Of a DNA stretch of 64,000 bases, positions 53,000 to 61,736 are shown in pieces. The stretch is from positions 1-64,000 of the forward strand of contig UQFO01000007.1 in assembly GCA_900540275.1 (NCBI GenBank), written 5' to 3'. Origin of the DNA: an uncultured Oscillospiraceae bacterium (lineage in GTDB: Bacteria; Bacillota; Clostridia; Oscillospirales; Acutalibacteraceae). The number at the start of each line of letters is the position of its first letter. The stretch's first letter is position 1. The translations under genes were made by a program, and so were the position numbers. The notes beneath the pieces are model-generated. The model was not told where the DNA came from. It made no database searches and saw nothing but the letters and a program-made list of their open reading frames with translations.

Positions 53000-53410
53000 T
53001 CACGTTCCGCCGCAATTTTCGCACTTTTTGAACAATACTTCGAGCGCAAGCCGATAATTCTGGTCAAATTGCTTAAAACCAAAGTGCTGAAGCAGCGGCA
53101 GGGCTGGAATGCGCGCGCATTCCAGAACCGGAAGCAGCCTGTTGTACGCATAGTTTCCCGCCGCACGGACAAGATATTCCGCAATTTCCATGTCTTCCCC
53201 TGTCGGCCGGCCGTAATCGGCGCAGTCCGTTAATTCAAACACATGCAGGAACAGCCTGTCCGGTTTTTGCTCCACGTAGACAAAACCAAGCGTTTTCCCC
53301 TGCTCTTGGGCAGCTAAAAGCCTGCCCGTCCGCGCAGGTACGGACAGCTGGAATTGTTTCAGGACAGCCTGTACAACGCCGGGGTCGTCCAGCGGTTTCA
53401 CGCATAGCAT
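53000..53410 (-). CDS. Small protein of unknown function, possibly GNAT-like
   Basis: A 136-residue cytosolic protein beginning MLCVKPLDDPGVVQAVLKQF. Its layout (helix, strand-rich middle with GKTLGFVYVEQKPDRLFLHV, and a C-terminal helix-strand unit) could be an acetyltransferase-like fold, but the usual acetyl-CoA loop R/Q-x-x-G-x-G/A is not present. It ends with a Cys pair in CENCGGT. The start is ATG 53410 after GGGCGG; the longer open frame overlaps rluB. It follows rluB by 26 bp and is the last gene of that group. The function is not known. Confidence 0.6.
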   Translation of the reverse strand: MLCVKPLDDPGVVQAVLKQFQLSVPARTGRLLAAQEQGKTLGFVYVEQKPDRLFLHVFELTDCADYGRPTGEDMEIAEYLVRAAGNYAYNRLLPVLECARIPALPLLQHFGFKQFDQNYRLALEVLFKKCENCGGT

Positions 53411-53436
53411 CTGTATTCCGCCCTTTCCTATATATA

Positions 53437-54186
53437 CTACCGGTCTATTGTCGTATTCGGCGCTGCGGTCAGGCGCTTTACCTCGTCCTGTGTCAGCTCC
53501 CGCCATTTGCCCTGCGGGAGCATGCCGAGCTTGACCTGGCCGATAGCCGTGCGCTTCAGGCGCGGAACGGTAAGGCCCAGCTGCTCGCACATTTTCCTGA
53601 TTTGGCGGTTCCTGCCTTCGCGCAGGACAATCTCAAGCACACAGCGCCCTTCTTTTTTCGTTATCACGTGCACCTCGCAGGGGGCGGTTTTCCTGCCGTC
53701 TATCACCATGCCGGAGCACATCTGCGTGACCTGTTCCTCGGTGATTTCAGGGCGGACCGTTACGCGGTATACCTTATAGACGTGTTTTGCGGGGTGCGTC
53801 ACCTTATTGGCAAATTCCCCGTCGTTCGTCATCAGCAGCAGGCCCTCGGATTCCCTGTCGAGCCGCCCCACCGGATAAATCCGCGCGGGGACGTCCTTTA
53901 CAAGCTCCGCCACGCATTTCCGGCCCATTTCGTCGCTCATGGTCGTCACATAGCCGCGCGGCTTGTGCAGCATGATGTAATAATGCTTGTTTTTGCTGCG
54001 TCCCGATACCTTCCTGCCCTTGACGAGCACCTTGTCGTTCATCGGGTCGACCTTATCGCCGATATGCGCGACCCTGCCGTTTACCTTGACGCTGCCCTCT
54101 TCTATAAGCTGTTCCGATTTCCGTCTGGAGGCGACGCCGCAGTCGGCAAGCATCTTCTGTAAACGGACGAGTTTTTTCTCTGCCAT
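53437..54186 (-). CDS. rluB: Pseudouridine synthase of the RluB/RsuA type
   Basis: A 249-residue rRNA-modifying enzyme. The N-terminal S4 domain (VRLQKMLADCGVASRRKSEQLI) is followed by the catalytic domain with IYPVGRLDRESEGLLLMTNDG (catalytic Asp in GRLDR), and REGRNRQIRKMCEQLG near the end. Its place after the dac gene mirrors the dacB-spmA-spmB-rluB order of Bacillus, without spmAB. The ATG at 54186 is preferred over an upstream start at 54231. Confidence 0.95.
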   Translation of the reverse strand: MAEKKLVRLQKMLADCGVASRRKSEQLIEEGSVKVNGRVAHIGDKVDPMNDKVLVKGRKVSGRSKNKHYYIMLHKPRGYVTTMSDEMGRKCVAELVKDVPARIYPVGRLDRESEGLLLMTNDGEFANKVTHPAKHVYKVYRVTVRPEITEEQVTQMCSGMVIDGRKTAPCEVHVITKKEGRCVLEIVLREGRNRQIRKMCEQLGLTVPRLKRTAIGQVKLGMLPQGKWRELTQDEVKRLTAAPNTTIDR

Positions 54187-54234
54187 TGTGTCACCATTTT
54201 TCCTTATCTTTTCTTGGTTCTTTATATACAAGCC

Positions 54235-55389
54235 CTAACCGCCGAACAGGTTTGCGAAAAAGTCCGCAATCGACGCAAAAAAGCCTTTCTTTTCTTCCTT
54301 GAGCGGGTAGTCGCCGTCGGACACCAGGTCGTTCATCGCGACCGTCTTGCCATCGAGCGTATATATGACCTTGCCGAGCACCTGCCCCGCCTCCACCGGC
54401 GCATAAACAAACGGCGGAAGGGACACCTCCCGCTTGATTTTATCCTTGTCTTCGTTTTTCACGACGACGCCCGCCGTCGTATATGCGCTGACGCTGATTT
54501 GGTCCTTGCCGCCGCCTGTCAGCGGCAGCTTGATATGGTAAGCCGTATCGTCGAACGAAACGCGCGTAAGCTGGGAAAAACCATAATTGTAAAGGTTCAT
54601 GTGGTCGTTCCAATCGTCCGGCGCGTGCAGCGTAACCGCTATGAGCTTAACGCCGTCTTTTTCAGCGCTCGTGACAAGGCACCTGCCGGCTGTCTTTGTA
54701 AAGCCGGTTTTGCCGCCTGTACAGTACTCGTAGAGCGATAAAAGCCGGTTGTGGTTTCCGTACGTATAGGACTGGTCCTCCGGCTTGATGAAGCTTACCT
54801 TCATGCTTTTTTGGGAGCTGATTTTGGCAAATGTATCGTTCTGGTTCGCACAGTCAAGAAGCAGCGCCATGTCGTGCGCGGTCGAATAATGCTCCTCGTC
54901 GTCGAGCCCCGAGGGCGTGACGAAATGTGTGTTGTTCATCCCAATTTGCCTGGCGCGCATATTCATCAGGTCCGCGAATTTTTCATATGTCCCGCCGACC
55001 GTGAGCGCCGCCGCGTTCGCCGCGTCGTTGCCCGACACCATCATCATGCCGGCGGCAAGGTCGGAAAGCTTTATCTGGTCGCCCGCCTTTAAGTACATGG
55101 ACGAGCCCTCGGCGTACATCTCTTTTGTGACCGTTACCGTTTTGTTCGCGGCAGCAGCCGACTCCAGCGCAAGCAGCGACGTCATGATTTTGGTCGTGCT
55201 TGCCATCGGCAGCCTTTCACTGGCATTTTTTTCGTATAAAAACTCACCGCTGTTTACGCAGAACAGCGCGGCTGCTCTTGCGGAAACGCCGGGTGCGGCC
55301 TCTTCCGCAAAAGCAGGCCTGCATGAAAAAGCCGTCAAAAAGAAAGCGGCAAGGCATAGTACTGCTGTAGCTCTTCTGTTCTTACGCAA
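54235..55389 (-). CDS. D-alanyl-D-alanine carboxypeptidase (DacB/DacF type)
   Basis: A 384-residue exported penicillin-binding protein that trims the stem peptide of peptidoglycan. A signal peptide precedes AEEA; the active site is MASTTKIMTSLLALE (SxxK), then MMVSGNDAAN (SxN) and CTGGKTGFTKTAGRCLV (KTG). The C-terminal domain is beta-rich and ends in a helix (FFASIADFFANLFGG) that could anchor it to the membrane. The start is probably TTG 55389, 9 nt after GGGAG; the open frame extends to TTG 55440. The sporulation neighbourhood suggests a cortex-type enzyme, but vegetative function cannot be excluded. Confidence 0.92.
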   Translation of the reverse strand: MRKNRRATAVLCLAAFFLTAFSCRPAFAEEAAPGVSARAAALFCVNSGEFLYEKNASERLPMASTTKIMTSLLALESAAAANKTVTVTKEMYAEGSSMYLKAGDQIKLSDLAAGMMMVSGNDAANAAALTVGGTYEKFADLMNMRARQIGMNNTHFVTPSGLDDEEHYSTAHDMALLLDCANQNDTFAKISSQKSMKVSFIKPEDQSYTYGNHNRLLSLYEYCTGGKTGFTKTAGRCLVTSAEKDGVKLIAVTLHAPDDWNDHMNLYNYGFSQLTRVSFDDTAYHIKLPLTGGGKDQISVSAYTTAGVVVKNEDKDKIKREVSLPPFVYAPVEAGQVLGKVIYTLDGKTVAMNDLVSDGDYPLKEEKKGFFASIADFFANLFGG

Positions 55390-55471
55390 GGGCAATCTCT
55401 CCCAAAAAGAATTGATTGGGCGCAAAACGCCTAACAGCAATAAATATGCCTGTACCCTTATGGATTATGCC

Positions 55472-55900
55472 TCAGACCTCGGGGTCGTCGAGCTTGATTT
55501 CCGCTTCTTTTTCCTCTTTTTTGCCGTCCTTGTCTTTTTTGAACAGGCCGGAAATCTTATCGATTAATTCCGGCACGAGCGAAACGACGCGGTCGGCCGT
55601 GCCGTCGTAATGCTCAATGTTTAAAAGCTCGACCTTTCCGTCGTGTACGGCAAGGAAGGCAATCGGGTTAATCGATACGCCTGCGCCGCTGCCGCCGCCG
55701 AAGATTTCCTTATTCGGCGCGTTTTTGGACGGGATATCGGAACCGCCGGACGCAAAGCCGTAGCTTACCTTGGAGATGGGGATAATCGTCGTGCCGTCCG
55801 AAGTAGAAATCGGCTCGCCGATAATCGTATTGACGTCCACCATTTCCTTGATTTTCTGCATGGTTACGTTCATAAGCCCTTCAATGGGATGATCGCTCAT
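55472..55900 (-). CDS. gerW: GerW/YtfJ-type spore protein
   Basis: A 142-residue protein, MSDHPIEGLMNVTMQKIKEM, then IIGEPISTSDGTTIIPISKV and SYGFASGGSDIPSK. In Bacillus GerW is needed for a germinant response. It supports that this organism makes spores. The ATG 55900 follows GGCGGTG. The C terminus is rich in Lys and Glu. Confidence 0.93.
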   Translation of the reverse strand: MSDHPIEGLMNVTMQKIKEMVDVNTIIGEPISTSDGTTIIPISKVSYGFASGGSDIPSKNAPNKEIFGGGSGAGVSINPIAFLAVHDGKVELLNIEHYDGTADRVVSLVPELIDKISGLFKKDKDGKKEEKEAEIKLDDPEV

Positions 55901-55992
55901 ACAAAACACCGCCTTTACCTTTAATGTAATTTATATTTCAATCCGTACCGTCCCTGCGGACGGCGGCTTAATGAAACAGCCGGAATAAATAT

Positions 55993-56619
55993 TTATAGTA
56001 TTCCCTTCCGTTTTGCTTTTATGATTTGCCTGACCGCCGTATAAACGGCTTTCCCCGCGGAGCAGACTACAAACAATGCCGGCGCCCTCAAGCGGAGCCT
56101 GCATTGGATGCGGGTTTCTTTCCCGTCGTAGTCGGGCCTGATGTCAACGTCAAGCTTTTTGTAACGCCTGATGGAAGACGTAATAATCCCGACTGCCGGA
56201 TATACCGCAGTACATACATAGCCGTAATTCACTGCGCAGTCCGCCGCGTCCTCCCCGCACACTGCTATTTGGAGGGCCAGCTCAGAAAGCGTCGCGTGGT
56301 GAAAAATCGCCTTAAGCGCACCGCCTACGGCACGGGCCAGCTCTTCCAGGATATCAAGAAACCCGGAGAGCCCTTCTTCCTTTATAATGTCCCAAATCGA
56401 GTTTTTTTCTTCCGATAGCTCTTCTTTTTCTTTTTTCGGAGCAGTTTTTTTCTTTTTTTTCGCTTCTTCTTCCTTACGCGGCGCTATCTGGTAACGAAAA
56501 AACAGGTAACGCAGCTCGGCAAAAAGCTCCGTTTGATAGCTTGCTTTCAAGGTTACAGGAAGGAAAAGCAAAACAGCAAGGACAAGCAGCACCAAAAGTA
56601 CGATAAGCAGCGCCGTCAT
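55993..56619 (-). CDS. DUF2953 (YtfI-like) membrane-anchored protein
   Basis: A 208-residue protein with an N-terminal transmembrane helix (LLIVLLVLLVLAVLLFLPVTL), a Lys/Glu-rich segment (KEEEAKKKKKTAPKKEKEEL) and a C-terminal globular domain containing VDIRPDYDGKETRIQCRLRLRA, typical of DUF2953. In Bacillus the ytfI gene is also beside ytfJ/gerW. GGGAGG lies before the ATG. Its role is unknown, though the linkage suggests spore or germination function. Confidence 0.85.
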   Translation of the reverse strand: MTALLIVLLVLLVLAVLLFLPVTLKASYQTELFAELRYLFFRYQIAPRKEEEAKKKKKTAPKKEKEELSEEKNSIWDIIKEEGLSGFLDILEELARAVGGALKAIFHHATLSELALQIAVCGEDAADCAVNYGYVCTAVYPAVGIITSSIRRYKKLDVDIRPDYDGKETRIQCRLRLRAPALFVVCSAGKAVYTAVRQIIKAKRKGIL

Positions 56620-56660
56620 TTCATTGCCCTCCCGTCCGTTTTACGTATTACTGGATGATA

Positions 56661-57239
56661 TCAGGCGGGCTGCGTTTCTTTTTCCTCCGCCTGTATTTCG
56701 GTTTCTCCGTTTTCGTCCTGCGCCTTTTCCTTTTCAGGCAAGGGCGGAAGGTCGTCAAGCGAGCTTAATTGAAAGCACCGCAGGAAGTTTTCTGTTGTAC
56801 CGTAAAGGAGCGGCCTGCCGGGCAGCTCCAGGCGGCCGCGTTCTTCTACCAGCCCCTTTGCCGTCAGGCTGCCGATTACGCCGGAGCAGTCCACGCCCCT
56901 GACCTGTTCGACAAACGCCTTTGTTACCGGCTGGTTGTAGGCGACGACCGCCAGCACCTCGAGCGCCGCCTGTGAAAGCGGCGTATTGCGCCGCAAATCC
57001 ATTACCCTGCGGATATATTCGCCGTATTCCTTTTTATTGCACATCTGGTAGCTGTCGTTGAGCTTTATAATGGTAAGCCCTCTTTCAGAGGCGTTATATT
57101 CAGTTATCAGCTCTTCCGCCGCTGTCTTGACGGCTTTCAGTTCCGTTTCGAGCGCATTTGCAAGCCTGTCCGCCTCAACCGGCGCGCCGGCCGCGAACAG
57201 TACCGCCTCAATTGCCGCCTTGATTTCCTGTTTCTCCAT
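56661..57239 (-). CDS. scpB: Segregation and condensation protein B
   Basis: A 192-residue kleisin-associated subunit of the SMC complex. It is made of two winged-helix domains, with AAIEAVLFAAGAPVEADRLA at the N terminus, SQAALEVLAVVAYNQPVTKA in the second domain and LPGRPLLYGTTENFLRCFQL close to the end. The Glu-rich tail is beyond the fold. It follows scpA by 24 bp. Confidence 0.96.
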   Translation of the reverse strand: MEKQEIKAAIEAVLFAAGAPVEADRLANALETELKAVKTAAEELITEYNASERGLTIIKLNDSYQMCNKKEYGEYIRRVMDLRRNTPLSQAALEVLAVVAYNQPVTKAFVEQVRGVDCSGVIGSLTAKGLVEERGRLELPGRPLLYGTTENFLRCFQLSSLDDLPPLPEKEKAQDENGETEIQAEEKETQPA

Positions 57240-57263
57240 TGGGATATTCCTTTCCAGACACCT

Positions 57264-57974
57264 TTATTGAATCATTTTCACATCGGCGTTTTCGCCGTCG
57301 CCCTCAATGCGTACGCGCTTGCCCTTGACAAGCTCCAGCACGGCAAGGAACGTCGCGACGAGCTCCGTTTTTTCGCTCCCGTTCGGAAAAAGCGCCTTAA
57401 AGCGCACGACCGCCCCTTTATAGAGCCTGCGCATCACGTAAATAATGCGGGAATTGACCGAAACGATTTTACGCGATACGATACCGGAAAACGCATCGGC
57501 AGGAGGCGGCAGCCGCTTCTTTCCCCTGCCCGCCGCTGAAAGGTATGCCCGCGCAATGTCGGCGCTCTCATGAACGCGCGTGTAGGTCATATCATATTCT
57601 ATCTCCGCCGGGGCGGAAGCGTATAAATCATAGGTTACGATTTGCCCGAGCTGCGCCGCCACTTTTCTGCATTCCTGGTATTCGAGCAATTGGCCTGTCA
57701 GCTCTTTTTTCAGCTCCTCGGCCTCCTCGTGCTTTGGCAGGAGCATGACTGATTTGATGTAAACGAGCCTGGAGGCCATTTCCAGAAATTCGCTTTCGAT
57801 GTCCATGTCGTTTTCCTGCATGGCGTTTATCTGCTCCAGGTACTGCTCGAGCAGCTCAGAAATCTGGATATCGTATATATTGAGCTTATTCTTCGCTATC
57901 AGGGAGAGCAGCAGGTCGAGCGGCCCTTCAAACGAGGTCAGCTTATACTGTAGCACATAGGGTTCCTGCTGCAT
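57264..57974 (-). CDS. scpA: Segregation and condensation protein A (kleisin)
   Basis: A 236-residue kleisin that bridges the SMC heads in chromosome segregation. Signature text is FEGPLDLLLSLIAKNKLNIYDI, IESEFLEMASRLVYIKSVMLLP and, at the C-terminal winged helix, VATFLAVLELVKGKRVRI. The ATG follows GGAGGAGGGG. Confidence 0.96.
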   Translation of the reverse strand: MQQEPYVLQYKLTSFEGPLDLLLSLIAKNKLNIYDIQISELLEQYLEQINAMQENDMDIESEFLEMASRLVYIKSVMLLPKHEEAEELKKELTGQLLEYQECRKVAAQLGQIVTYDLYASAPAEIEYDMTYTRVHESADIARAYLSAAGRGKKRLPPPADAFSGIVSRKIVSVNSRIIYVMRRLYKGAVVRFKALFPNGSEKTELVATFLAVLELVKGKRVRIEGDGENADVKMIQ

Positions 57975-58009
57975 GGGTACGCCCCTCCTCCTTTCAATTC
58001 ACTCCGTCC

Positions 58010-58696
58010 TTAAACAAAAAGAAGGAACGGCAGGCGCGTCAGCCACATTACGAAGCTTTGCAGCGCGCTTGACAGGAAGTTGAGCGGGCCTGTCAGGAAC
58101 CCGATAAACAGCAGCAGGTAGATTGCCAGGAAGAAAAAGCGCTCATACTGGTAAATTTTATAAACTATATGGTCCGGCAAAAACGCGAACAGGATTTTTG
58201 AACCGTCGAGCGGCGGGATAGGGATGAGGTTAAACACCGCGAGAAATATATTAATGCCGATATAATAGTTTAAAAACAGCGCGATATAATAAAGAATCCC
58301 GCCCGTTATGAGCATGGCATTCCCGAACACAAAAATTGCGTTTAAAATAAGGCCTCCGGCAATCGCGGCAATGATGTTCGCAAGCGGGCCGCACAGCGCG
58401 ACAATCGCCATATCTGTTTTCGGGCGCTTGAAATTGCGCGAGTTAACCGGCACGGGCTTCGCCCAGCCAAAGCCAAACAGAACCAGGCACAGCGCGCCGA
58501 ACGGGTCGATATGGGCAAGCGGGTTGAATTTGAGCCTGCCGCTGTATTTGGCCGTTTTATCGCCCAGCTTGTAGGCCGCGTACCCATGCGCCCATTCGTG
58601 AAAAGGCAGTACTAGGAAAATAATAAGTAGGCTGGCTAGAATTCCCATCAGGGCAGAAGTAAAACTAAGTTGGCCGCTTATTAAATCTATCAGCAT
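58010..58696 (-). CDS. Site-2 protease family membrane metalloprotease
   Basis: A 228-residue polytopic membrane protein with the zinc motif HEWAHGYAAYKLGD (HExxH) in an early helix and the third ligand region FNLIPIPPLDGSKIL. About six helices are predicted. The family cleaves transmembrane segments of regulators, but this YwhC-like branch has no established substrate. It is first in the scpA-scpB-gerW group, with ACGGAGG before its ATG. Confidence 0.92.
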   Translation of the reverse strand: MLIDLISGQLSFTSALMGILASLLIIFLVLPFHEWAHGYAAYKLGDKTAKYSGRLKFNPLAHIDPFGALCLVLFGFGWAKPVPVNSRNFKRPKTDMAIVALCGPLANIIAAIAGGLILNAIFVFGNAMLITGGILYYIALFLNYYIGINIFLAVFNLIPIPPLDGSKILFAFLPDHIVYKIYQYERFFFLAIYLLLFIGFLTGPLNFLSSALQSFVMWLTRLPFLLFV

Positions 58697-58814
58697 AATA
58701 AATCCTCCGTAAAAAAGACGCTACTTTCCATTAAAATATTTAGCTTTTATTATACAGCAGGCTGTTTAAAAATACAAGGGATAAACGGCGAATAAACGCC
58801 CGTAAAAAACAAAA

Positions 58815-58832
58815 AGGAGCCTTTCGGCTCCT
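58815..58832 (-). terminator. Terminator of rpmB
   Basis: AGGAGCC/GGCTCCT with a TTTC loop followed on the minus strand by TTTTTGTTTTTT, 17 bp after the rpmB stop. Confidence 0.92.
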
Positions 58833-58849
58833 AAGTGTCAAACAATTTA

Positions 58850-59038
58850 TCAGACTGCTCTGGTTACCTTACCGGAACGCAGGCAGCGGGTGCAAGCGTG
58901 AATACGCTTCGGCGAGCCGTCAACGATCGCTCTTACGCGCTGAACGTTCGGCTTCCATGTCCTGTTGGAACGTCTGTGAGAGTGGGATACTCTGATACCG
59001 AAAGCAACATCCTTGCCGCAGATATCACATTTTGCCAT
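58850..59038 (-). CDS. rpmB: 50S ribosomal protein L28
   Basis: A 62-residue ribosomal protein. It carries MAKCDICGKDVAFGIRVSHS, then NRTWKPNVQRVRA and CTRCLRSGKV, so the zinc-binding form with two Cys pairs. It is a single gene with its own promoter and terminator. AGGAGG precedes the ATG. Confidence 0.98.
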   Translation of the reverse strand: MAKCDICGKDVAFGIRVSHSHRRSNRTWKPNVQRVRAIVDGSPKRIHACTRCLRSGKVTRAV

Positions 59039-59085
59039 GTGTCTGCACCTCCTTATTCCATGCTTTTGAAATTACAACACTAGTT

Positions 59086-59114
59086 ATCTTATCAGATGTT
59101 TTTCCAAAATGCAA
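59086..59114 (-). promoter_or_regulatory. Promoter of rpmB
   Basis: TTGCAT (59109-59114) and TAAGAT (59086-59091) on the minus strand with 17-bp spacing. The start lies about 40 nt before the ATG. Upstream of it, 59115-59280 holds a GCGGG/CCCGC hairpin (59173-59188) and no gene. Confidence 0.6.
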
Positions 59115-59283
59115 GATATTTTTTCAGAATTTCTTATTTTTTAAAATCAGCCGTGCAGGAAAGAGGGCTGGCGCGGGCTTTCACCCGCAGCTGCAAAGCC
59201 TTTCAACACGGGTTTTGCCATATTCGGAATTTAATTTCCGGCTTTTTATCATACAGGATTTAAGCGGGAAAAGCAACCGGGTT

Positions 59284-59318
59284 CCTTTTATTTCCGAATA
59301 TATACCGGAAATAAAAGG
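59284..59318. repeat. Inverted repeat just upstream of the SRP RNA promoter
   Basis: CCTTTTATTTCCG and CGGAAATAAAAGG form a 13-bp perfect dyad around a 9-nt AT-rich centre, 12 bp before the SRP RNA -35 box. A smaller CGGAA..TTCCG dyad is at about 59224-59241. No T run follows on the plus strand, so it may be a regulatory dyad rather than a terminator. Confidence 0.45.
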
Positions 59319-59329
59319 CTTTCATGCTC

Positions 59330-59358
59330 TTGCATTTTGATTCAGGTTATAGTATAAT
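59330..59358 (+). promoter_or_regulatory. Promoter of the SRP RNA
   Basis: TTGCAT (59330-59335) and TATAAT (59353-59358), spacing 17 bp. The transcript start would be near 59364. Confidence 0.8.
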
Positions 59359-59363
59359 AATTC

Positions 59364-59565
59364 CCGTCACCGGATTAGGCGGCAAGAAGAGCAAGCCAGA
59401 AAATGATTCGTTTATATATGTGGGCGGCAGGCCCTGTGCGATTGGGACCCGTGAACCATGTCAGGCGGGGAACCGAGCAGCATTAAGCGGTATGCCCGAT
59501 GCGATGCAGTCAGTCTGCCGTTCTCATATACAAACGGGTTTTCCGTCTGTCTTGCTCTTTTTTAT
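59364..59565 (+). ncRNA. ffs: Signal recognition particle RNA
   Basis: The strongly conserved domain IV loop is present: GTGAACCATGTCAGG at 59451-59465 and GAACCGAGCAGCATTAAGC at about 59470-59488, matching the Bacillus scRNA core. The flanks pair over long distance: GGGCGGCAGGC (59422-59432) with GTCTGCC (59513-59519) plus TATATG/CATATA, and AGAGCAAG (59388-59395) with CTTGCTCT (59551-59558). The pairing gives one rod of about 200 nt, longer than the ~100-nt minimal form but without a clear full Alu domain at the 5' end, so the ends and subtype are uncertain. Its place directly before dnaX is as in Bacillus. Confidence 0.88.
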
Positions 59566-59600
59566 GTGGGATAATTTTAAAGCGAAGGGCGTGTGAAAAG

Positions 59601-61349
59601 ATGTATCAGGTACTGTACAGGAAATGGCGGCCGCGGTTTTTCAGCGACGTTGCGGGGCAGCCGCAGGTGACCGTTACGCTCCAAAACGAGCTGAAGGCGG
59701 GCAGGATTAACCACGCCTATCTTTTCACCGGCTCTCGCGGAACGGGCAAAACGACCTGCGCAAAAATCCTTGCGAAGGCCGTCAACTGCCTGAACCCGCA
59801 AAACGGCGACCCATGCGGCGAATGCGAAAACTGCAAAGGGCTCGAAAACGGCGAGATTATGGACGTCGTCGAAATCGACGCCGCGAGCAACAACGGCGTG
59901 GAAAACATCCGCAGCCTCATTGAAGAATCCGCCTTTACCCCGACGCGCGCAAAATACCGCGTTTATATCATAGACGAGGTGCATATGCTCTCCATCGGCG
60001 CGTTCAACGCGCTGCTGAAAACGCTGGAGGAGCCGCCCGCGCACGTCGTCTTTATTTTGGCGACGACCGAGGTACACAAGATTCCTGCGACAATCCTGTC
60101 GCGCTGCCAGCGCTTCGATTTCCACAGGATTCCGCCCCAGGCGACGGCGGACAGGCTCCGGTATGTTTCGGAGCAGGAGGGCGCAGAACTTGAAAACGAC
60201 GCGGCGCTGTTGATTGCCGCGCTCTCAGACGGTGCGCTGCGCGACGCGCTTTCCCTTTTGGACCGCTGCATTGGCACAGACAAGCACATTACCTCCGCGC
60301 TTGTGCGGCAGGTCGCCGGGCTTGCCGGGCGGGAATACCTCTTTTCACTTGCCGGCGCCGTGATTAAGCGCGACTGCGCGCTTGCGCTCGGCACAATCGA
60401 TACCTTATACAAAGAAGCCAAGGACATGGCGCGGTTAAGCGAGGAGCTTACCTCCCATTTCCGCGGTTTGATGCTCATAAAAACCATGAAGGACCCACGC
60501 GGCCTGCTTGTGATGGCGGACGACGAATTTGAGCAGGCGAGCGCGCAGGCGCAGAAGCTTTCGCTTGCGGAAATCATTCGCGCGATGGATGTGCTGCAAA
60601 GCTCCTATGAAAAGATGCTCCGGGGCAACGACCGCCGCACGGAGATGGAAACGGCGATGATTAAAATCTGCTCGCCGCAGCTTGACCCGGACATGGACGC
60701 GCTGCTTGCGCGTATTGCAAGGCTTGAGCGCACAGTTAAATACGGCGTACCCGCCGCGGCGCAGGAAGCACCGGAAAAAGCAGCCGATATACCCAAGGCG
60801 GATAAGCCCGCTGCGGACAATCCGGCAAAGCAAAAACCGGCGGCTCCCTCCCCCGCGCCGCAGCTGCCGCCCGAGCCTGTAAACGAGGCCCCCCCTCCCG
60901 CGCCCATCGTAGAGCAGCCTCCGAAAAAGGAAGAGGCCGTACCCGCGCCGCCAAAGCAGGCGGCGGCGCCTCCCAATTTTGAGGAAATCCTGAAAAACGC
61001 GGAGCCGTTTGAGGATTGGGCCGAGGTCCTGCAAATCCTGAAAAAATACTCCAAAACGATTGCCGCCTCATTTGAAGGGACGCAGGCATATGTGAGCGGG
61101 GAATTCCTTTTGATAGATTCAAAAAGCGATATTCCGTTCAAGCTCCTGCGCCAGTCGGCGCAGCGCGATAAAATGCGCGTCGCGGTCAAGGAGGTTACCG
61201 GGCGGGTTTATAAGCTCGGCCCATACAGGAGAACGCAGGAGGAAGCAAAAAAGGAAGACCCGCTCCAAAGCCTCGCGGAGAAAATAAAGGAAGCGGGCGT
61301 GCCGCTTACCGAGATAACCGGGGAAGCCGACGGTGATTATGATAATTAA
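59601..61349 (+). CDS. dnaX: DNA polymerase III subunit gamma/tau
   Basis: A 582-residue clamp-loader ATPase. N-terminal MYQVLYRKWRPRFFSDVAGQ, Walker A FTGSRGTGKTTCAKILA, the zinc-binding Cys cluster DPCGECENCK, Walker B VYIIDEVHMLS and the sensor regions SRCQRFDF are all present. A Pro/Ala/Lys-rich linker (about residues 395-465) leads to a tau-like C-terminal domain. The open frame extends upstream into the SRP RNA; the ATG at 59601 is the start. No obvious programmed-frameshift A-run was found. Confidence 0.96.
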   Translation: MYQVLYRKWRPRFFSDVAGQPQVTVTLQNELKAGRINHAYLFTGSRGTGKTTCAKILAKAVNCLNPQNGDPCGECENCKGLENGEIMDVVEIDAASNNGVENIRSLIEESAFTPTRAKYRVYIIDEVHMLSIGAFNALLKTLEEPPAHVVFILATTEVHKIPATILSRCQRFDFHRIPPQATADRLRYVSEQEGAELENDAALLIAALSDGALRDALSLLDRCIGTDKHITSALVRQVAGLAGREYLFSLAGAVIKRDCALALGTIDTLYKEAKDMARLSEELTSHFRGLMLIKTMKDPRGLLVMADDEFEQASAQAQKLSLAEIIRAMDVLQSSYEKMLRGNDRRTEMETAMIKICSPQLDPDMDALLARIARLERTVKYGVPAAAQEAPEKAADIPKADKPAADNPAKQKPAAPSPAPQLPPEPVNEAPPPAPIVEQPPKKEEAVPAPPKQAAAPPNFEEILKNAEPFEDWAEVLQILKKYSKTIAASFEGTQAYVSGEFLLIDSKSDIPFKLLRQSAQRDKMRVAVKEVTGRVYKLGPYRRTQEEAKKEDPLQSLAEKIKEAGVPLTEITGEADGDYDN

Positions 61350-61383
61350 AATAAAGCAAGAGTAGAAGGAAAGGATGTTTTTC

Positions 61384-61734
61384 ATGAAAGCAAGATTACC
61401 ACAGGGATACAATACGGGCGGTACCCAGAACATTCAGCACCTGGCAAAGCAGGCGCAGAAGATGCAGGAGCAGATGGACGAAGCCACCGCGCAGCTTGAA
61501 GAAAAGGAATACAACGCATCTTCAGGCGGCGGCGCGGTTAACGTGACCGTAACAGGCAAGCTCGAGCTCAAGGCGGTCGATTTAAAGCCCGAGGTCGTAG
61601 ACCCAGAGGACGTGGAAATGCTCTCCGACCTGATTATCGCGGCGGCAAACGAAGCGCTGCGCGCGGCCTCCGACGACAAGGCGCAGACGATGGAGAAAAT
61701 TTCCGGCGGGCTTAACATTCCGGGGCTGTTCTGA
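61384..61734 (+). CDS. YbaB/EbfC-type nucleoid-associated protein
   Basis: A 116-residue DNA-binding protein of the YbaB family: AKQAQKMQEQMDEATAQLEE and NVTVTGKLELKAVDL, with VDPEDVEMLSDLIIAAANEA near the end. It binds DNA as a dimer. The ATG at 61384 after AAAGGATG is preferred to one at 61375. It lies 2 bp before recR, the classic dnaX-ybaB-recR order. Confidence 0.95.
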   Translation: MKARLPQGYNTGGTQNIQHLAKQAQKMQEQMDEATAQLEEKEYNASSGGGAVNVTVTGKLELKAVDLKPEVVDPEDVEMLSDLIIAAANEALRAASDDKAQTMEKISGGLNIPGLF

Positions 61735-61736
61735 TT

